Source of the DNA: Pontixanthobacter gangjinensis
Lineage (GTDB): Bacteria; Pseudomonadota; Alphaproteobacteria; Sphingomonadales; Sphingomonadaceae
Direction of reading: 5' to 3'
DNA: 64,000 bases
Assembly (NCBI RefSeq): GCF_009827545.1
Contig: NZ_WTYS01000001.1
Span: forward strand, 769,772-833,771
A program made the position numbers and the translations under genes. Position 1 is the first letter of the stretch; each line of letters starts with the position of its first letter. This document shows positions 36,816 to 46,013 of the stretch, piece after piece. The notes beneath the pieces were generated by a model that was given only the letters and a program-made list of their open reading frames with translations, was not told the origin of the DNA and ran no database searches.

Positions 36816-37097
36816 ATGATTGCGTTTTTACAGATTTTGGGAATGTTGATTAATGCATTTGTGATGCTGATCATTATCCAATTTATCATTGGGATGCTGT
36901 TTGCCTTCAACGTGATCGATGGGTCAAACCAGTTTTTGCGGCAGGTTTATGAATCGATAAATTCGCTGCTTGATCCGGTGCTAGCGCCGATCAGGCGGAT
37001 ATTGCCGCAAACCGGCGCTCTGGATTTCTCGCCTTTGGTCCTGATTCTCGGGCTCAATGCAATTATGATTATTCTTGGGAATATCGTGACTCCATGA
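36816..37097 (+). CDS. YggT family membrane protein
   Basis: A 93-residue protein with two hydrophobic helices and the YggT hallmark between them ([25 protein letters not shown] shortened here to its core [12 protein letters not shown]). YggT proteins are linked to osmotic-shock tolerance and membrane organisation. Its stop overlaps the folD start by four bases (ATGA), indicating translational coupling. Confidence 0.9.
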   Translation: MIAFLQILGMLINAFVMLIIIQFIIGMLFAFNVIDGSNQFLRQVYESINSLLDPVLAPIRRILPQTGALDFSPLVLILGLNAIMIILGNIVTP

Positions 37098-37987
37098 CTG
37101 CTACGAGAATAGACGGCAAAGCCTTCGCTGAAAAACTGCGCGAACGGGTAGGCGTAATCGCTGCGGATTTTGCAGCTGTAGCAGGCCGGAAAGCCGGCTT
37201 GGCGGTGGTGCTGGTCGGAGAAGACCCCGCGAGCAATGTCTATGTCCGCAGTAAAGGTAAGGCGACGGTCGCGGCCAATATGAACAGCTTCGAGCATCGT
37301 CTGCCAGATGACACCGCCGAAGCCGAATTGCTCGCTTTGGTCGAGCAGCTTAATAATGATCCGGCAGTCGACGGCATCTTGGTCCAGCTGCCCCTGCCTA
37401 GCCATCTGGACGAACAATCTATCATCGGCTCGATCAGTCCCGACAAGGATGTTGACGGGTTTCACGTTATAAATGCGGGCCGACTTTCCGTCGGCCAGAA
37501 CGGCTTCGTGCCTTGCACACCGCTCGGTTGCATTATGTTGCTGACAGACCGGCTGGGAGATTTGTCGGGTTTGGAGGCGGTGGTCATCGGGCGATCCAAC
37601 ATTGTTGGCAAGCCGATGGCACAATTGCTGCTCGATGCGAATGCGACGGTAACCATCGCGCACAGCCGAACCAAAGATCTGCCCGCCGTGGTGCGTCGTG
37701 CCGATATTGTCGTGGCGGCGGTTGGCCGGCCAGAAATGGTCAAGGCAGACTGGCTCAAGGATGGTGCAACCGTAATCGATGTTGGCATCAATCGCCTGCC
37801 GCCAGCGGATGGCGAGACAAAGGGCCGCTTAGTCGGCGACGTCGCATTTGGAGAAGCAAGCGAAGTCGCCGCTGCGATCACCCCGGTTCCAGGTGGCGTA
37901 GGGCCGATGACCATCGCTGTGCTGTTGCGCAATACGCTGGTCGCCGCCTACCGCAACGCCGGCATGGACGTTCCAGAGGGACTATAG
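37094..37987 (+). CDS. folD: Bifunctional methylenetetrahydrofolate dehydrogenase/cyclohydrolase
   Basis: Interconverts 5,10-methylene-THF and 10-formyl-THF with [15 protein letters not shown] contains the catalytic Tyr and Lys, [16 protein letters not shown] the folate site, and [17 protein letters not shown] the NADP loop; the C terminus has [16 protein letters not shown]. 297 residues, complete. Coupled to yggT. Confidence 0.96.
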   Translation: MTATRIDGKAFAEKLRERVGVIAADFAAVAGRKAGLAVVLVGEDPASNVYVRSKGKATVAANMNSFEHRLPDDTAEAELLALVEQLNNDPAVDGILVQLPLPSHLDEQSIIGSISPDKDVDGFHVINAGRLSVGQNGFVPCTPLGCIMLLTDRLGDLSGLEAVVIGRSNIVGKPMAQLLLDANATVTIAHSRTKDLPAVVRRADIVVAAVGRPEMVKADWLKDGATVIDVGINRLPPADGETKGRLVGDVAFGEASEVAAAITPVPGGVGPMTIAVLLRNTLVAAYRNAGMDVPEGL

Positions 37988-38046
37988 CTCTCGCTCTCAT
38001 TATGAAGCGCTTCGACAAGAGAGGCGCTACCGGATAAGGGGCAATC

Positions 38047-38826
38047 ATGTTAAAATTATTTGCGGCAATTGCTGTCTCTTCGCTCCTTCTCTCGGCTTGC
38101 GTAGGTGGTCCGTCCAGAATGCCGCGCGACCGGATAGAACGCGCCTTGGTAGGCGCTCCGGGCCTGGCACAACCGAGTAGAGTGGTGGCGACAGAGCTAG
38201 AATTTGCGAGGGCGGCGAAGACAGACGGCCTGGCGAGCGCTTCGTTGGATTTTGCGGGACCGAATGCGGTTCTTCATGGCCGCAATGGCCCCGTTCCCGC
38301 CCGCCTTGCTTTGGCAGCAAGCGGTACGGCAGGCGACGCAGGAACCGGCGCGGTTGATTGGTCTCCTCGCGCTGTGGTGATGAGCTGCGACGGGTCACTG
38401 GCGGTTAGTCAGGGACGTTTCAGGGAGCCTAGCGGCGTCGTCGGCAATTATGTGACCGTTTGGCAGCGGGTTAATGACACCGAGTATCGCTGGATATATG
38501 ATGTGGCCGGACCCGATGTTCCGCAGCCTCCGCCCAGGAATCTATCTGATGCGCCGGAAGGTATTATCACGGTTGAAGCTTTGGATTCGGTTCAAGGATT
38601 TGTCGCGATATGCCCGCGCGCCGGGCAAGGCCTTACTCGCCCGCCTGAGGTAACGGCTATTGGCCAGCAGCCTAGGGGTGAAATTACTTCACGCGATGGA
38701 ACCTTGCGCTGGCGGTGGGAGCACCGCGCTGACGGGACCAAGTATATCGCCGCCGATTATTTTACCGCTGCTGGATGGGAAACAGCGATTGAAGAGGGGC
38801 TTTCATCCCCGCTCGAAGACGACTAA
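38047..38826 (+). CDS. Putative lipoprotein of unknown function
   Basis: A 259-residue protein with a lipoprotein signal (LFAAIAVSSLLLSACVGG; lipobox LSAC). The central part VDWSPRAVVMSCDGSLAVSQGRFREPSGVVGNYVTVW and TEYRWIYDVAGPD looks like an NTF2/SnoaL-type cone fold, as in DUF4440-like proteins, but this is by resemblance only. It follows folD by 59 bp and precedes marC by nine. Confidence 0.65.
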   Translation: MLKLFAAIAVSSLLLSACVGGPSRMPRDRIERALVGAPGLAQPSRVVATELEFARAAKTDGLASASLDFAGPNAVLHGRNGPVPARLALAASGTAGDAGTGAVDWSPRAVVMSCDGSLAVSQGRFREPSGVVGNYVTVWQRVNDTEYRWIYDVAGPDVPQPPPRNLSDAPEGIITVEALDSVQGFVAICPRAGQGLTRPPEVTAIGQQPRGEITSRDGTLRWRWEHRADGTKYIAADYFTAAGWETAIEEGLSSPLEDD

Positions 38827-38835
38827 GCGGCGAAA

Positions 38836-39462
38836 ATGACCGAGCTCTTCATTTCTGCATTCATCACTTTGTTCGTGGTTATCGATCCGCCTGGCTGTGC
38901 GCCAATTTACGCCGGTTTGACCAAGGACGCGAGCACCGCCCAGCAGCGCAGCATGGCGATCCGCGCCTGCTTTATTGCGATGGTGATTTTGGTCGGCTTT
39001 GCCCTGTTCGGCGAACAATTGCTCGCTGCGCTGCATATCGAGCTCGACAGTTTCCGCATTGCTGGCGGCTTCATGTTGTTCTGGATTGCATTCGAAATGG
39101 TGTTCGAAAAACGCACCCAGCGCCGCGAAGAACGGGCGGAGAAAGTCACGGCTAACCCCGAACAGGCGGAAGATGTCTCGGTATTCCCGATGGCGATGCC
39201 TATGCTAGCGGGACCGGGCGCAATCGCGGCGGTCATGTTGCTGATGAACAATGCCCAAGGGACCGACCAAACGCTTGTGATCTTGGGCGCGCTTGCTTCG
39301 GTGTTGCTGATTACAATGGCTGCTTTAATCGCGGCTGGTCCACTGATCCGCTTGCTTGGTGACAAGGTCGAAGCGGTCATTACCCGGCTGCTGGGCGTGC
39401 TGCTCGCGGCGCTCGCCGCACAATATGTGATTGACGGGTTGAAGGGCAGTTTCGGGATCTAA
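38836..39462 (+). CDS. MarC family integral membrane protein
   Basis: A 208-residue protein with six predicted membrane helices. The N-terminal FITLFVVIDPPGCAPIYAGLT and central VFPMAMPMLAGPGAIAAVM are family hallmarks. Despite the name, MarC proteins are not established drug efflux pumps. The stop codon directly abuts the stop of the convergent LON-domain gene. Confidence 0.9.
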   Translation: MTELFISAFITLFVVIDPPGCAPIYAGLTKDASTAQQRSMAIRACFIAMVILVGFALFGEQLLAALHIELDSFRIAGGFMLFWIAFEMVFEKRTQRREERAEKVTANPEQAEDVSVFPMAMPMLAGPGAIAAVMLLMNNAQGTDQTLVILGALASVLLITMAALIAAGPLIRLLGDKVEAVITRLLGVLLAALAAQYVIDGLKGSFGI

Positions 39463-40074
39463 TTACTGCAGCGTAACCCGGTCATTATCGCCATCACGCT
39501 TGCCGAAAAACTGCATGAGTTGAACCAGCAACTCGCAGCGTTCGTTCAGCGTATTGGCTTCGAGCAAGGCTTGCTTGGCAGCTGAATCGAACGGAGCAAT
39601 TTGCGAAACGCCATCGATTAGCGACACATCATCGAGGCTGGTCACCGAAGTCCAGTCGACGCTGTAGCCCTGCGCATCGGCAAACCGCCTTGCTTCGCGT
39701 TCAAAGCTGGCGCGTTCGATGCTGCTGAGAAATTCATTTTCGGGCTCGTCAATCAATTGTCCCTCGACTTGGCGAAACGGGGTAGTGACATCGAGCTCCT
39801 TGATGATGCGGAACCTGCTTTCGCCCTCAAGAACGAGGTTATAGCGCCCGTCTTCCAGGGCCTCGAAATCGCTTATCCGGCCAACACAGCCGACATTGTA
39901 CAGCGGCGCACCTTCAATCGGGCGTTGCGGCTGGATCATCGCAATCCGCCGGTCCCGCGCCAACGCATCGCTCACCAACGCGCGGTAACGCGGCTCGAAT
40001 AAATGCAGCGGCATTTGCAACCCGGGAAACAGGATTGCGCCAGTGAGCGGAAATATCGAAAGTCGCTGGCCCAT
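39463..40074 (-). CDS. LON peptidase substrate-binding domain protein
   Basis: A 203-residue protein consisting of the LON N-terminal domain alone, with no AAA+ or protease domain: LSIFPLTGAILFPGLQMPLHLFEPRYR opens it (shown here by its core FPGLQMPLHLFEPRYR) and VGCVGRISDFEALEDGRYN follows. The start is ATG 40074, four bases after the cnoX-like gene; upstream codons in this frame belong to that gene. Stand-alone LON domains of this kind commonly sit next to CnoX in alphaproteobacteria; exact role unknown. Confidence 0.88.
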   Translation of the reverse strand: MGQRLSIFPLTGAILFPGLQMPLHLFEPRYRALVSDALARDRRIAMIQPQRPIEGAPLYNVGCVGRISDFEALEDGRYNLVLEGESRFRIIKELDVTTPFRQVEGQLIDEPENEFLSSIERASFEREARRFADAQGYSVDWTSVTSLDDVSLIDGVSQIAPFDSAAKQALLEANTLNERCELLVQLMQFFGKRDGDNDRVTLQ

Positions 40075-40078
40075 GCGC

Positions 40079-41014
40079 TTAGCTGAACAGGATTTTCGAC
40101 AGGCTGCGACGGGTGGTGACGACCCATGGATCCTCGAGGCCTGTCGCCTCAAAGATTTGCAGCAATTTGGTGCGTGCCGCGCCTTCGTTCCACGCACGAT
40201 CTGCCTCAACCATTGCCAGCAGGACATTGGCGGCTTCATCGCGTTCACCAGCGGCGAACGCAGCCTCGGCGAATGCCAATTGCTTTTCCATATCAGCTGG
40301 GTTCGAAGAAGCTGCTTCGCGCAATGCCTGCAACTCGCTTGCATCCACCCGTGTTCCAGCCAGTTCAAGCGCGGTCAGAGCCTGCTGAACCGAAGGGTCA
40401 TCCTTAATCGCCGGTTCGAGCGCATCCGCAATGTTTCGCGCCTCCTCTGTCCGTCCGCCAGCAACCAACGCACGGATCAAGCCCGCATGGGCGGGAATGT
40501 TATCGGGAGCCATCTGGATTACCTGCATGAACACACCCGCAGCGCGTTCATGATCACCCTTTGTCAGCACCTGTTCCGCCATCTCGACAAACTGTCCAAC
40601 ATCTTGCTGTGGCTGACCGGCTCCACTATTCACCGCGCCATCGGCAGCGCCATCAAGCGGCAGCTTTTCCAGCAATTCGTCGAGCATCTGCTTCATCTGC
40701 GATTCGCTGCGCGCTGACGTCAAATCTGCGACTGGCTGGCCTTGGAACATCGCATAGACTGTCGGGATTGACTGGACCTGGAACTGGCCGGCGATGAATT
40801 TTTCTTCATCGACATTTATCTTCGCCAGCACCACGCCCTTGTCGGCGTATTCTGCTGCCACTTTCTCAAGCATGGGGGTGAGCGCCTTGCACGGGCCGCA
40901 CCATTCCGCCCAGAAATCGAGAATCACCAATTTGGTCATCGACGGATCGACTACTTCGGCGCGGAACTTCTCAACTGCCTTCTGTTCTTCGATATTCAGC
41001 CCCATGCTTGCCAC
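40079..41014 (-). CDS. Thioredoxin/TPR chaperedoxin (CnoX/YbbN-like)
   Basis: A 311-residue protein with an N-terminal thioredoxin domain (active site WCGPCK near residue 38) and a C-terminal helical TPR-like half (residues about 140-310). CnoX protects substrates from oxidation and passes them to GroEL and DnaK in E. coli; here both active-site cysteines are kept. The start is a GTG at 41014 with an AAGGA site seven bases upstream; an ATG at 41005 lies further from that site. In an operon with the LON-domain protein. Confidence 0.9.
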   Translation of the reverse strand: MASMGLNIEEQKAVEKFRAEVVDPSMTKLVILDFWAEWCGPCKALTPMLEKVAAEYADKGVVLAKINVDEEKFIAGQFQVQSIPTVYAMFQGQPVADLTSARSESQMKQMLDELLEKLPLDGAADGAVNSGAGQPQQDVGQFVEMAEQVLTKGDHERAAGVFMQVIQMAPDNIPAHAGLIRALVAGGRTEEARNIADALEPAIKDDPSVQQALTALELAGTRVDASELQALREAASSNPADMEKQLAFAEAAFAAGERDEAANVLLAMVEADRAWNEGAARTKLLQIFEATGLEDPWVVTTRRSLSKILFS

Positions 41015-41221
41015 AATGTAATCCTTCTAAGCCCTAAAAGTGTTCGCTCTATGTGGGGCTTTTACCCGATATGTGAAGGGCGAAACAGGGTGGGCAGTGA
41101 TTCATCTGTCTTCCTCCGACCTTTGTCCCACTTTCCGCTTGCCGCCTTTGAAAACCACTGCTAACTGCCCGCTTCCCCACCGAAACAACGGTGATTCACC
41201 AGTTTCGGGGACGTCTAGTGA

Positions 41222-41296
41222 GCGGGCGTAGCTCAGGGGTAGAGCACAACCTTGCCAAGGTTGGGGTCGGGCGTTCGAATCGCCTCGCCCGCTCCA
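41222..41296 (+). tRNA. tRNA-Gly (anticodon GCC)
   Basis: A full cloverleaf is visible: acceptor stem GCGGGCG/CGCCCGC, D stem GCTC/GAGC, anticodon stem CAACC/GGTTG with loop TTGCCAA (anticodon GCC), T loop TTCGAAT, discriminator T and an encoded CCA. The gene lies alone between cnoX and the carbonic anhydrase gene. Confidence 0.97.
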
Positions 41297-41510
41297 TTTC
41301 TTCGATTTATCGTAAGTCAGAGCCTGCCCCATTGCGGGGAGGCTTTGTGCTGCGTCGCCCCCATTTAATTGCCCATACGCTCGTCTTTGCCATCGAATTG
41401 CGATTGCTGGCTCACCATAGACAAAACCTATCAAAAGTGGCTGTAACTTTCACTGAAACGAATCTCTGCTCGCCTCGTTTTGTCGGTAATATCCAACAAA
41501 GAGGACTATC

Positions 41511-42257
41511 ATGAAGAATTTTGTAAAATTTGGTGTTGCTGCGGCTGCGACTGTTTCTCTTGCAGGAACTGCGCTGGCAACTGACTGGAGCTATGAAGGC
41601 GCGACGGGCCCGGAAAATTGGGGATCGCTTGATCCGGCCTTTGAAAAATGTTCAAGCGGACTGATGCAATCGCCGATTGATTTGGCTGAGGCTAACGCTC
41701 GCGCCGATGTTTCCGTGTTCACCGATTACCAACCTGGCCCACTGACTATTCTCAACAATGGCCACACAGTGGAAGCAAGATTCGCTGAAGGGTCAAAGCT
41801 GACCAGCGGAACAATGCAGTTCAATCTGCTTCAGGTCCATTTCCATACACCATCCGAAGAAGTCATGCACGGCCAGCAATACCCGATGGTTGCGCATTTC
41901 GTGCACGCTGATGCCACAGGAAAGCTGGCGGTGCTTGGCGTCCTGTTTGAAATAGGCGATGCCAATGCCGAGTTGGCCAAAATTATCGAAGCGGCGCCGG
42001 CAACCAAAGCCGATCCGCGTGCAGTAAGCGATGTCACACTTGATCCCAATGGCATGTTGCCGGATGATCTCGATGTTTTCCGCTTTCAAGGATCGCTTAC
42101 CACACCGCCTTGTAGTGAAGGTGTTAATTGGCATGTCGCCAAGGACACGGTGACGATGAGCGAAGATCAGCTGCGCTCACTTGGCGGGATCATGGGTAAT
42201 AACGCTCGCCCGGTGCAAGATTTGAACGGCCGTTTGCTGGTCGCTCCAGCGGGCTAA
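41511..42257 (+). CDS. Periplasmic alpha-carbonic anhydrase
   Basis: A 248-residue zinc enzyme for CO2 hydration in the periplasm. The signal peptide ends at ALA-TDW (residue about 23), followed by the alpha-class start WSYEGATGPENWG. The zinc histidines are in VHFHTPSEE (two) and AHFVHAD (one), and the substrate-pocket TTPPCSEGVNW is intact. An AGAGGA site precedes the ATG. A strong hairpin follows the gene. Confidence 0.95.
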   Translation: MKNFVKFGVAAAATVSLAGTALATDWSYEGATGPENWGSLDPAFEKCSSGLMQSPIDLAEANARADVSVFTDYQPGPLTILNNGHTVEARFAEGSKLTSGTMQFNLLQVHFHTPSEEVMHGQQYPMVAHFVHADATGKLAVLGVLFEIGDANAELAKIIEAAPATKADPRAVSDVTLDPNGMLPDDLDVFRFQGSLTTPPCSEGVNWHVAKDTVTMSEDQLRSLGGIMGNNARPVQDLNGRLLVAPAG

Positions 42258-42299
42258 GTCGCCAGATAGAATTTGCAATTCTTGTATAGGGTAAAATGA

Positions 42300-42329
42300 A
42301 CAGGAGCGCAGCTTTGGCTGCGCTCCTGT
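42300..42329 (+). terminator. Rho-independent-like terminator after carbonic anhydrase
   Basis: A perfect 13-bp stem (ACAGGAGCGCAGC / GCTGCGCTCCTGT) with a TTTG loop, 42 bp after the stop codon, followed by only a short CTTAAT. Confidence 0.75.
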
Positions 42330-42459
42330 CTTAATGCTCCCTAGCGAAGCGGCAGTTCGCGGCTCCGCAAATTATGGATGATTATTGCAGTTCGGCGGAT
42401 GATTTGCGCTGTCTGTCGCAATCCCCTGTTGCAACTCAGCCAGAGTAAGTTATTGGCAC

Positions 42460-42472
42460 GTTACGTTGTAAC
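42460..42472 (+). promoter_or_regulatory. Zur-like palindrome upstream of the TonB receptor
   Basis: GTTAC and GTAAC form an inverted repeat around GTT (GTTACGTTGTAAC), 18 bp before the TTG start of the receptor. It resembles the Zur operator core GTTAT/ATAAC. Position would overlap the promoter or ribosome site and allow zinc-dependent repression. Confidence 0.4.
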
Positions 42473-42490
42473 ATACAGAAAGTCTTTTCC

Positions 42491-44695
42491 TTGCCCCGTA
42501 ACAAAGTTCGAAACCTGCTTGGTGTGTCGCTTGTTCCTCTGGTTGGGCTTTGCTTTGCACATCCTGCGCTGGCACAAGATCAATCGCAGGCTGAGCCAGA
42601 ATCCAAAGCCGTCTCCGATGAACGGCTTGATGATGATTACCACGACCGGCGTGTGAACGCCGCCGGAGAAATCATTGTCAGGGCGGTGGGCTTGACCCAA
42701 CTTGACGTCCTTGCAGGGACTTCAGTGGTTGAGGGACTAGAGCTCCAACGCAATCAGGACGGCCAAATCGGAGAAGTTCTGGCAAAACTGCCGGGCGTAT
42801 CGGCTACCAGCTTTTCGCCGGGTGCTTCGCGTCCGGTTCTGCGCGGATTTTCGGGTGAACGCGTCAAGGTGCTAGTGGACGGTATCGGTGCAATCGATGT
42901 CTCCAACACCTCGGCAGACCATGCGGTTTCGATCAACCCGCTAACCGCCGAATCGATAGAAGTCCTGCGCGGGCCGGCCGTGATGCTTTACGGTAGTCAG
43001 GCAATCGGCGGTGCCGTTAACATCATCGACCGGCGAATTCCGCGCCGTGTGCCGCAAGAGCCTGTCCATGTGGATGCCTCAATTGCTGCTAATAGCGCCG
43101 CCAATTTGTATGAAGGCGGGCTGTCGGTCGACGTCCCAATCGGCAAGAATTTCGTCATCCACGCAAACGGAGCTTATCGCCAAACAGGTGATCTGACGGT
43201 GCCCGGTTTCGTGATTGCACCCGGCCTTCGCGCGGAGCTTTTGGAAGACGCGGCGGCGGAGCAATTGGAGGGTGAATTCGAAGAGGCGGATGAATTGCGC
43301 GAGACAGCCGCTCAGCGCGGGACTTTGCGCAACAGCGCGACCGAAACGTGGAGCGCCGATGTTGGATTGGCTTTCTTCAAAGGTGAAAGCAGCCTCGGTT
43401 TTTCGGTTGGCGTTTATGACACCAGCTATGGCATCCCGACTAGCCCTGGTGCGGGACATCATGGCGAAGAAGAGGCCGATGCGCCGGCTTTTGGTGCGCC
43501 AGAATTTGGCGCAGAGGAAGAAAATGAAAACGTAACGATTGGTCTGCGCCAGGTTCGCGCTGATTTGCGCGGTGACCTAGATTTGGGTGATGGCTTTTTC
43601 AATGCGCTGCACACACGGGTTGGATTCAGCGATTACACCCACACGGAATTTGAAGGCGCCGAGGTCGGCACAGTGTTCGATGTTTCGGGCTTGGAGGCTC
43701 GCGCGGTTATAGAACAGAACCGAAAAGGCACATGGAATGGGTCTATCGGCACGCAGTATTATTTCCGCGATTTCCGCGCTGAAGGTGCAGAGGCCTATGT
43801 ACCGCCGAACCGTACCGATCAGTTCGCTATTTTTACATTGCAGGAGGTAGAAACCGGCCCGGTTCAGTTGGAAATGGCGGCGCGATATGAAGCGACCAAG
43901 GTGGGCGCACAGGATTTGGGTGTCGAGCGTGATTTTGGAACTGTGTCTGGCGCGCTTTCGATTGCCCATGAAACGCAAGACGGGCTTCGTTTCGGCGTCA
44001 CCGGATCGCGCGCAGAACGTGCGCCAAGCGCCGAAGAATTATTCTCGAATGGGCCGCATATTGCGACACAGGCATTTGAAGTCGGGGACCCATTTTTGAG
44101 CACCGAGACTGCGTGGGGTGTCGAAGCGTTCGTGCGGGGCCGCGTGGGTCTTGCCAGCGTCAATGTGGCGGTGTTCCAAAGCTGGTTTAGCGATTACATT
44201 TTTCTGAGCGAAACCGGCCGCGAGGAAGATGATTTGCCGGTGTTTGAATATCTGCAGGGCGATGTCGACTATTTCGGGGTCGAGGGCGAGATTTCCCTGC
44301 CTTTGATCGAGAATGGTCCGGTCCGCCTGACCGCTGATCTGCGCGGTGATTACATCAATGCGAAACTTTCAAACGGTAATGCTTTGCCAAGGATTCCGCC
44401 ATTGAGCTTGCTTGGCGCGCTCGAGGCCGCAACTGGAGATTTCGACAGTCGTGTCGAAGTCCAATGGTTTGATAGCCAGAAATCCGTAGCTCCATTTGAA
44501 ACCCAAACCGATGGATTTACGTTCGTGAATGCATCGATTGCGTGGAGACCTCTACGCGATAATGGCACTGTCGCGATTGTCTTGCAGGCGGACAATATCC
44601 TGAACGCGACCGGGCGGCGTCACGCCAGTTTCACTAAAGACTTTGTCCCGCTATCCGGCCGAAACTTCAAAGTGAGCGTGCGGACCAGCTTCTAA
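42491..44695 (+). CDS. TonB-dependent receptor, ZnuD-like (putative zinc uptake)
   Basis: A 734-residue outer membrane beta-barrel. The signal peptide ends ALAQD; the plug has IGEVLAKLPGVSATSF, RPVLRGFSGERVKVLVDGIG and VEVLRGPAVMLYGSQAIGGAVN (core VLRGPAVMLYGSQAIGG). The barrel ends with FKVSVRTSF. A loop near residues 318-345 is rich in His, Asp and Glu (GAGHHGEEEADAP...EFGAEEENE), typical of zinc-binding ZnuD receptors. There is no ATG in frame; the TTG at 42491 follows an in-frame stop at 42446. Iron-siderophore uptake cannot be excluded. Confidence 0.88.
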   Translation: MPRNKVRNLLGVSLVPLVGLCFAHPALAQDQSQAEPESKAVSDERLDDDYHDRRVNAAGEIIVRAVGLTQLDVLAGTSVVEGLELQRNQDGQIGEVLAKLPGVSATSFSPGASRPVLRGFSGERVKVLVDGIGAIDVSNTSADHAVSINPLTAESIEVLRGPAVMLYGSQAIGGAVNIIDRRIPRRVPQEPVHVDASIAANSAANLYEGGLSVDVPIGKNFVIHANGAYRQTGDLTVPGFVIAPGLRAELLEDAAAEQLEGEFEEADELRETAAQRGTLRNSATETWSADVGLAFFKGESSLGFSVGVYDTSYGIPTSPGAGHHGEEEADAPAFGAPEFGAEEENENVTIGLRQVRADLRGDLDLGDGFFNALHTRVGFSDYTHTEFEGAEVGTVFDVSGLEARAVIEQNRKGTWNGSIGTQYYFRDFRAEGAEAYVPPNRTDQFAIFTLQEVETGPVQLEMAARYEATKVGAQDLGVERDFGTVSGALSIAHETQDGLRFGVTGSRAERAPSAEELFSNGPHIATQAFEVGDPFLSTETAWGVEAFVRGRVGLASVNVAVFQSWFSDYIFLSETGREEDDLPVFEYLQGDVDYFGVEGEISLPLIENGPVRLTADLRGDYINAKLSNGNALPRIPPLSLLGALEAATGDFDSRVEVQWFDSQKSVAPFETQTDGFTFVNASIAWRPLRDNGTVAIVLQADNILNATGRRHASFTKDFVPLSGRNFKVSVRTSF

Positions 44696-44709
44696 GCGGT
44701 CCGCACGCT
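44675..44709. terminator. Hairpin terminator between convergent genes
   Basis: A perfect 12-bp inverted repeat (AGCGTGCGGACC / GGTCCGCACGCT) with an 11-base loop that contains the receptor's stop codon. It lies between the convergent receptor and enoyl-reductase-like genes. No T run is adjacent on either strand. Confidence 0.6.
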
Positions 44710-44720
44710 GCACCGACTAT

Positions 44721-45902
44721 TCAGTCTTCAACCGCAAAGCTGATTTCTGCATTGTCCTGAAGGCGTTTGACCAGGCTTTCACCGAGGAATGAACCTGGCG
44801 TTCCGATTCCGCCATCGGCGTCGCAGCTGAGCAATGCAATGGCGGTTTCAGCGATCATTCGGCTGGTCGAGCCATATCCTGGATCATATTTGCCAATTAC
44901 GCCGTATTTAATCTTCTCACCGTCAGCGGTTTCACCAAGAAACACGACATCATAGAAACCGTTCTCGCGTTCTTCCTTGGTCGGACCTTCGCCCGGTGCT
45001 GGCGGTTTGCTTCCGAAAGGATTTTTGGCCATGTCGGAGATTGCCTTGGCGGCTTTCTCACCCATTTCGCCAGCGCTGGTGAGCATCATTTCATCATATT
45101 TGAAATCTTCGCCATAGGGGTGGCCGAGCAGGAAATTGGTGCGGTGGACGTTCTTGGTGTTGATTACCGCCATCACGAATGGCGCAGCCCATTTACCCAA
45201 ATCCTTGTCATATTCGGGTATTAAACCAGACGGCTGGCTTGGCCCTTTAAAACCGGGGGTCAGCCCGAACGGGCTTTGCAGCACACCGATAAGCTTAGGG
45301 TTCTTTGCCACCGCTTTCATGGTTTCTTTCATGCTGGCGACGGTGCCGCCTGACGGGCCGCCTTGCATCGCGCGAACGCGGCCTTTGACGCTGGTGGCTG
45401 GCTTGCCGAACCGCGCTTTGGATTCTTTTTGCAGCATCATCACGCCCAGATCGAACGGGATCGAATCAAAGCCGGAGGAGAAACAGATGCGCGCGCCAGA
45501 CGCTTTGGCAAGGTCATTATGCTTTTCGATCATCTGCGACATCCAAGTGGGTTCACCGCACAGATCGGTGTAGTCGGTGCCTTCGCGAGCGCAGGCTTCG
45601 ACCAATTCATTGCCGTAAAGCTGGTATGGGCCAACCGTGGTCAGCACGACTTTGGTCCGCTTGCACATTGCGGTCAGGCTGTCCGGGTCAGACGCATCGG
45701 CGACGATCAAAGGGGTGTCTTTCGGTGCGCCTATCAGATCCCGCACATCCTCCAGTTTTGACTGGTTGCGGCCAGCCATTGCCCATTTGGGCGCATCGGC
45801 ATGGCCGGCGTAATGGGTGGTTAGATATTCAGCGACAAGCCGCCCAGTATATCCGGTGGCGCCATAAACAACGATATCAAATTCGCGGGCTTCTTTGGTC
45901 AT
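44721..45902 (-). CDS. Saccharopine dehydrogenase NADP-binding family protein (trans-acting enoyl reductase-like)
   Basis: A 393-residue oxidoreductase. The N-terminal Rossmann motif YGATGYTGRLVAEYL is near residue 11, followed by VGPYQLYGNELVEACAREGTDYTDLCGE (core VGPYQLYGNELVEAC), characteristic of the saccharopine-dehydrogenase-like / trans-acting enoyl reductase family. It may reduce lipid-like enoyl intermediates; the substrate is not known. The start at ATG 45902 has a strong AAGGAGAG site; the ORF runs on to 45953 without support. Confidence 0.85.
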   Translation of the reverse strand: MTKEAREFDIVVYGATGYTGRLVAEYLTTHYAGHADAPKWAMAGRNQSKLEDVRDLIGAPKDTPLIVADASDPDSLTAMCKRTKVVLTTVGPYQLYGNELVEACAREGTDYTDLCGEPTWMSQMIEKHNDLAKASGARICFSSGFDSIPFDLGVMMLQKESKARFGKPATSVKGRVRAMQGGPSGGTVASMKETMKAVAKNPKLIGVLQSPFGLTPGFKGPSQPSGLIPEYDKDLGKWAAPFVMAVINTKNVHRTNFLLGHPYGEDFKYDEMMLTSAGEMGEKAAKAISDMAKNPFGSKPPAPGEGPTKEERENGFYDVVFLGETADGEKIKYGVIGKYDPGYGSTSRMIAETAIALLSCDADGGIGTPGSFLGESLVKRLQDNAEISFAVED

Positions 45903-45962
45903 CAAACTCTCCTTATCTGCGCCTTGAATGGGCGCAGATGGGTGCAGAGTCAAAGACGTAGC

Positions 45963-46013
45963 GGCAATGGGGCTTCGGATCGGAACGAATAACGTTCGCT
46001 GCCCCGAATTGCC
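45963..46013 (-). terminator. Nested hairpin downstream of dcd
   Basis: Three nested stems: GGCAA/TTGCC (45963-45967 with 46009-46013), GGGGC/GCCCC (45969-45973 with 46001-46005) and GAACG/CGTTC. It starts directly at the dcd stop codon. There is no clear T run, so attenuation or transcript stabilisation is as likely as termination. Confidence 0.5.

Noticed and set aside
40075-40368. N-terminal extension of the LON-domain protein
   Set aside because: These codons lie inside the CnoX-like gene in another frame, and the LON domain starts exactly at ATG 40074.
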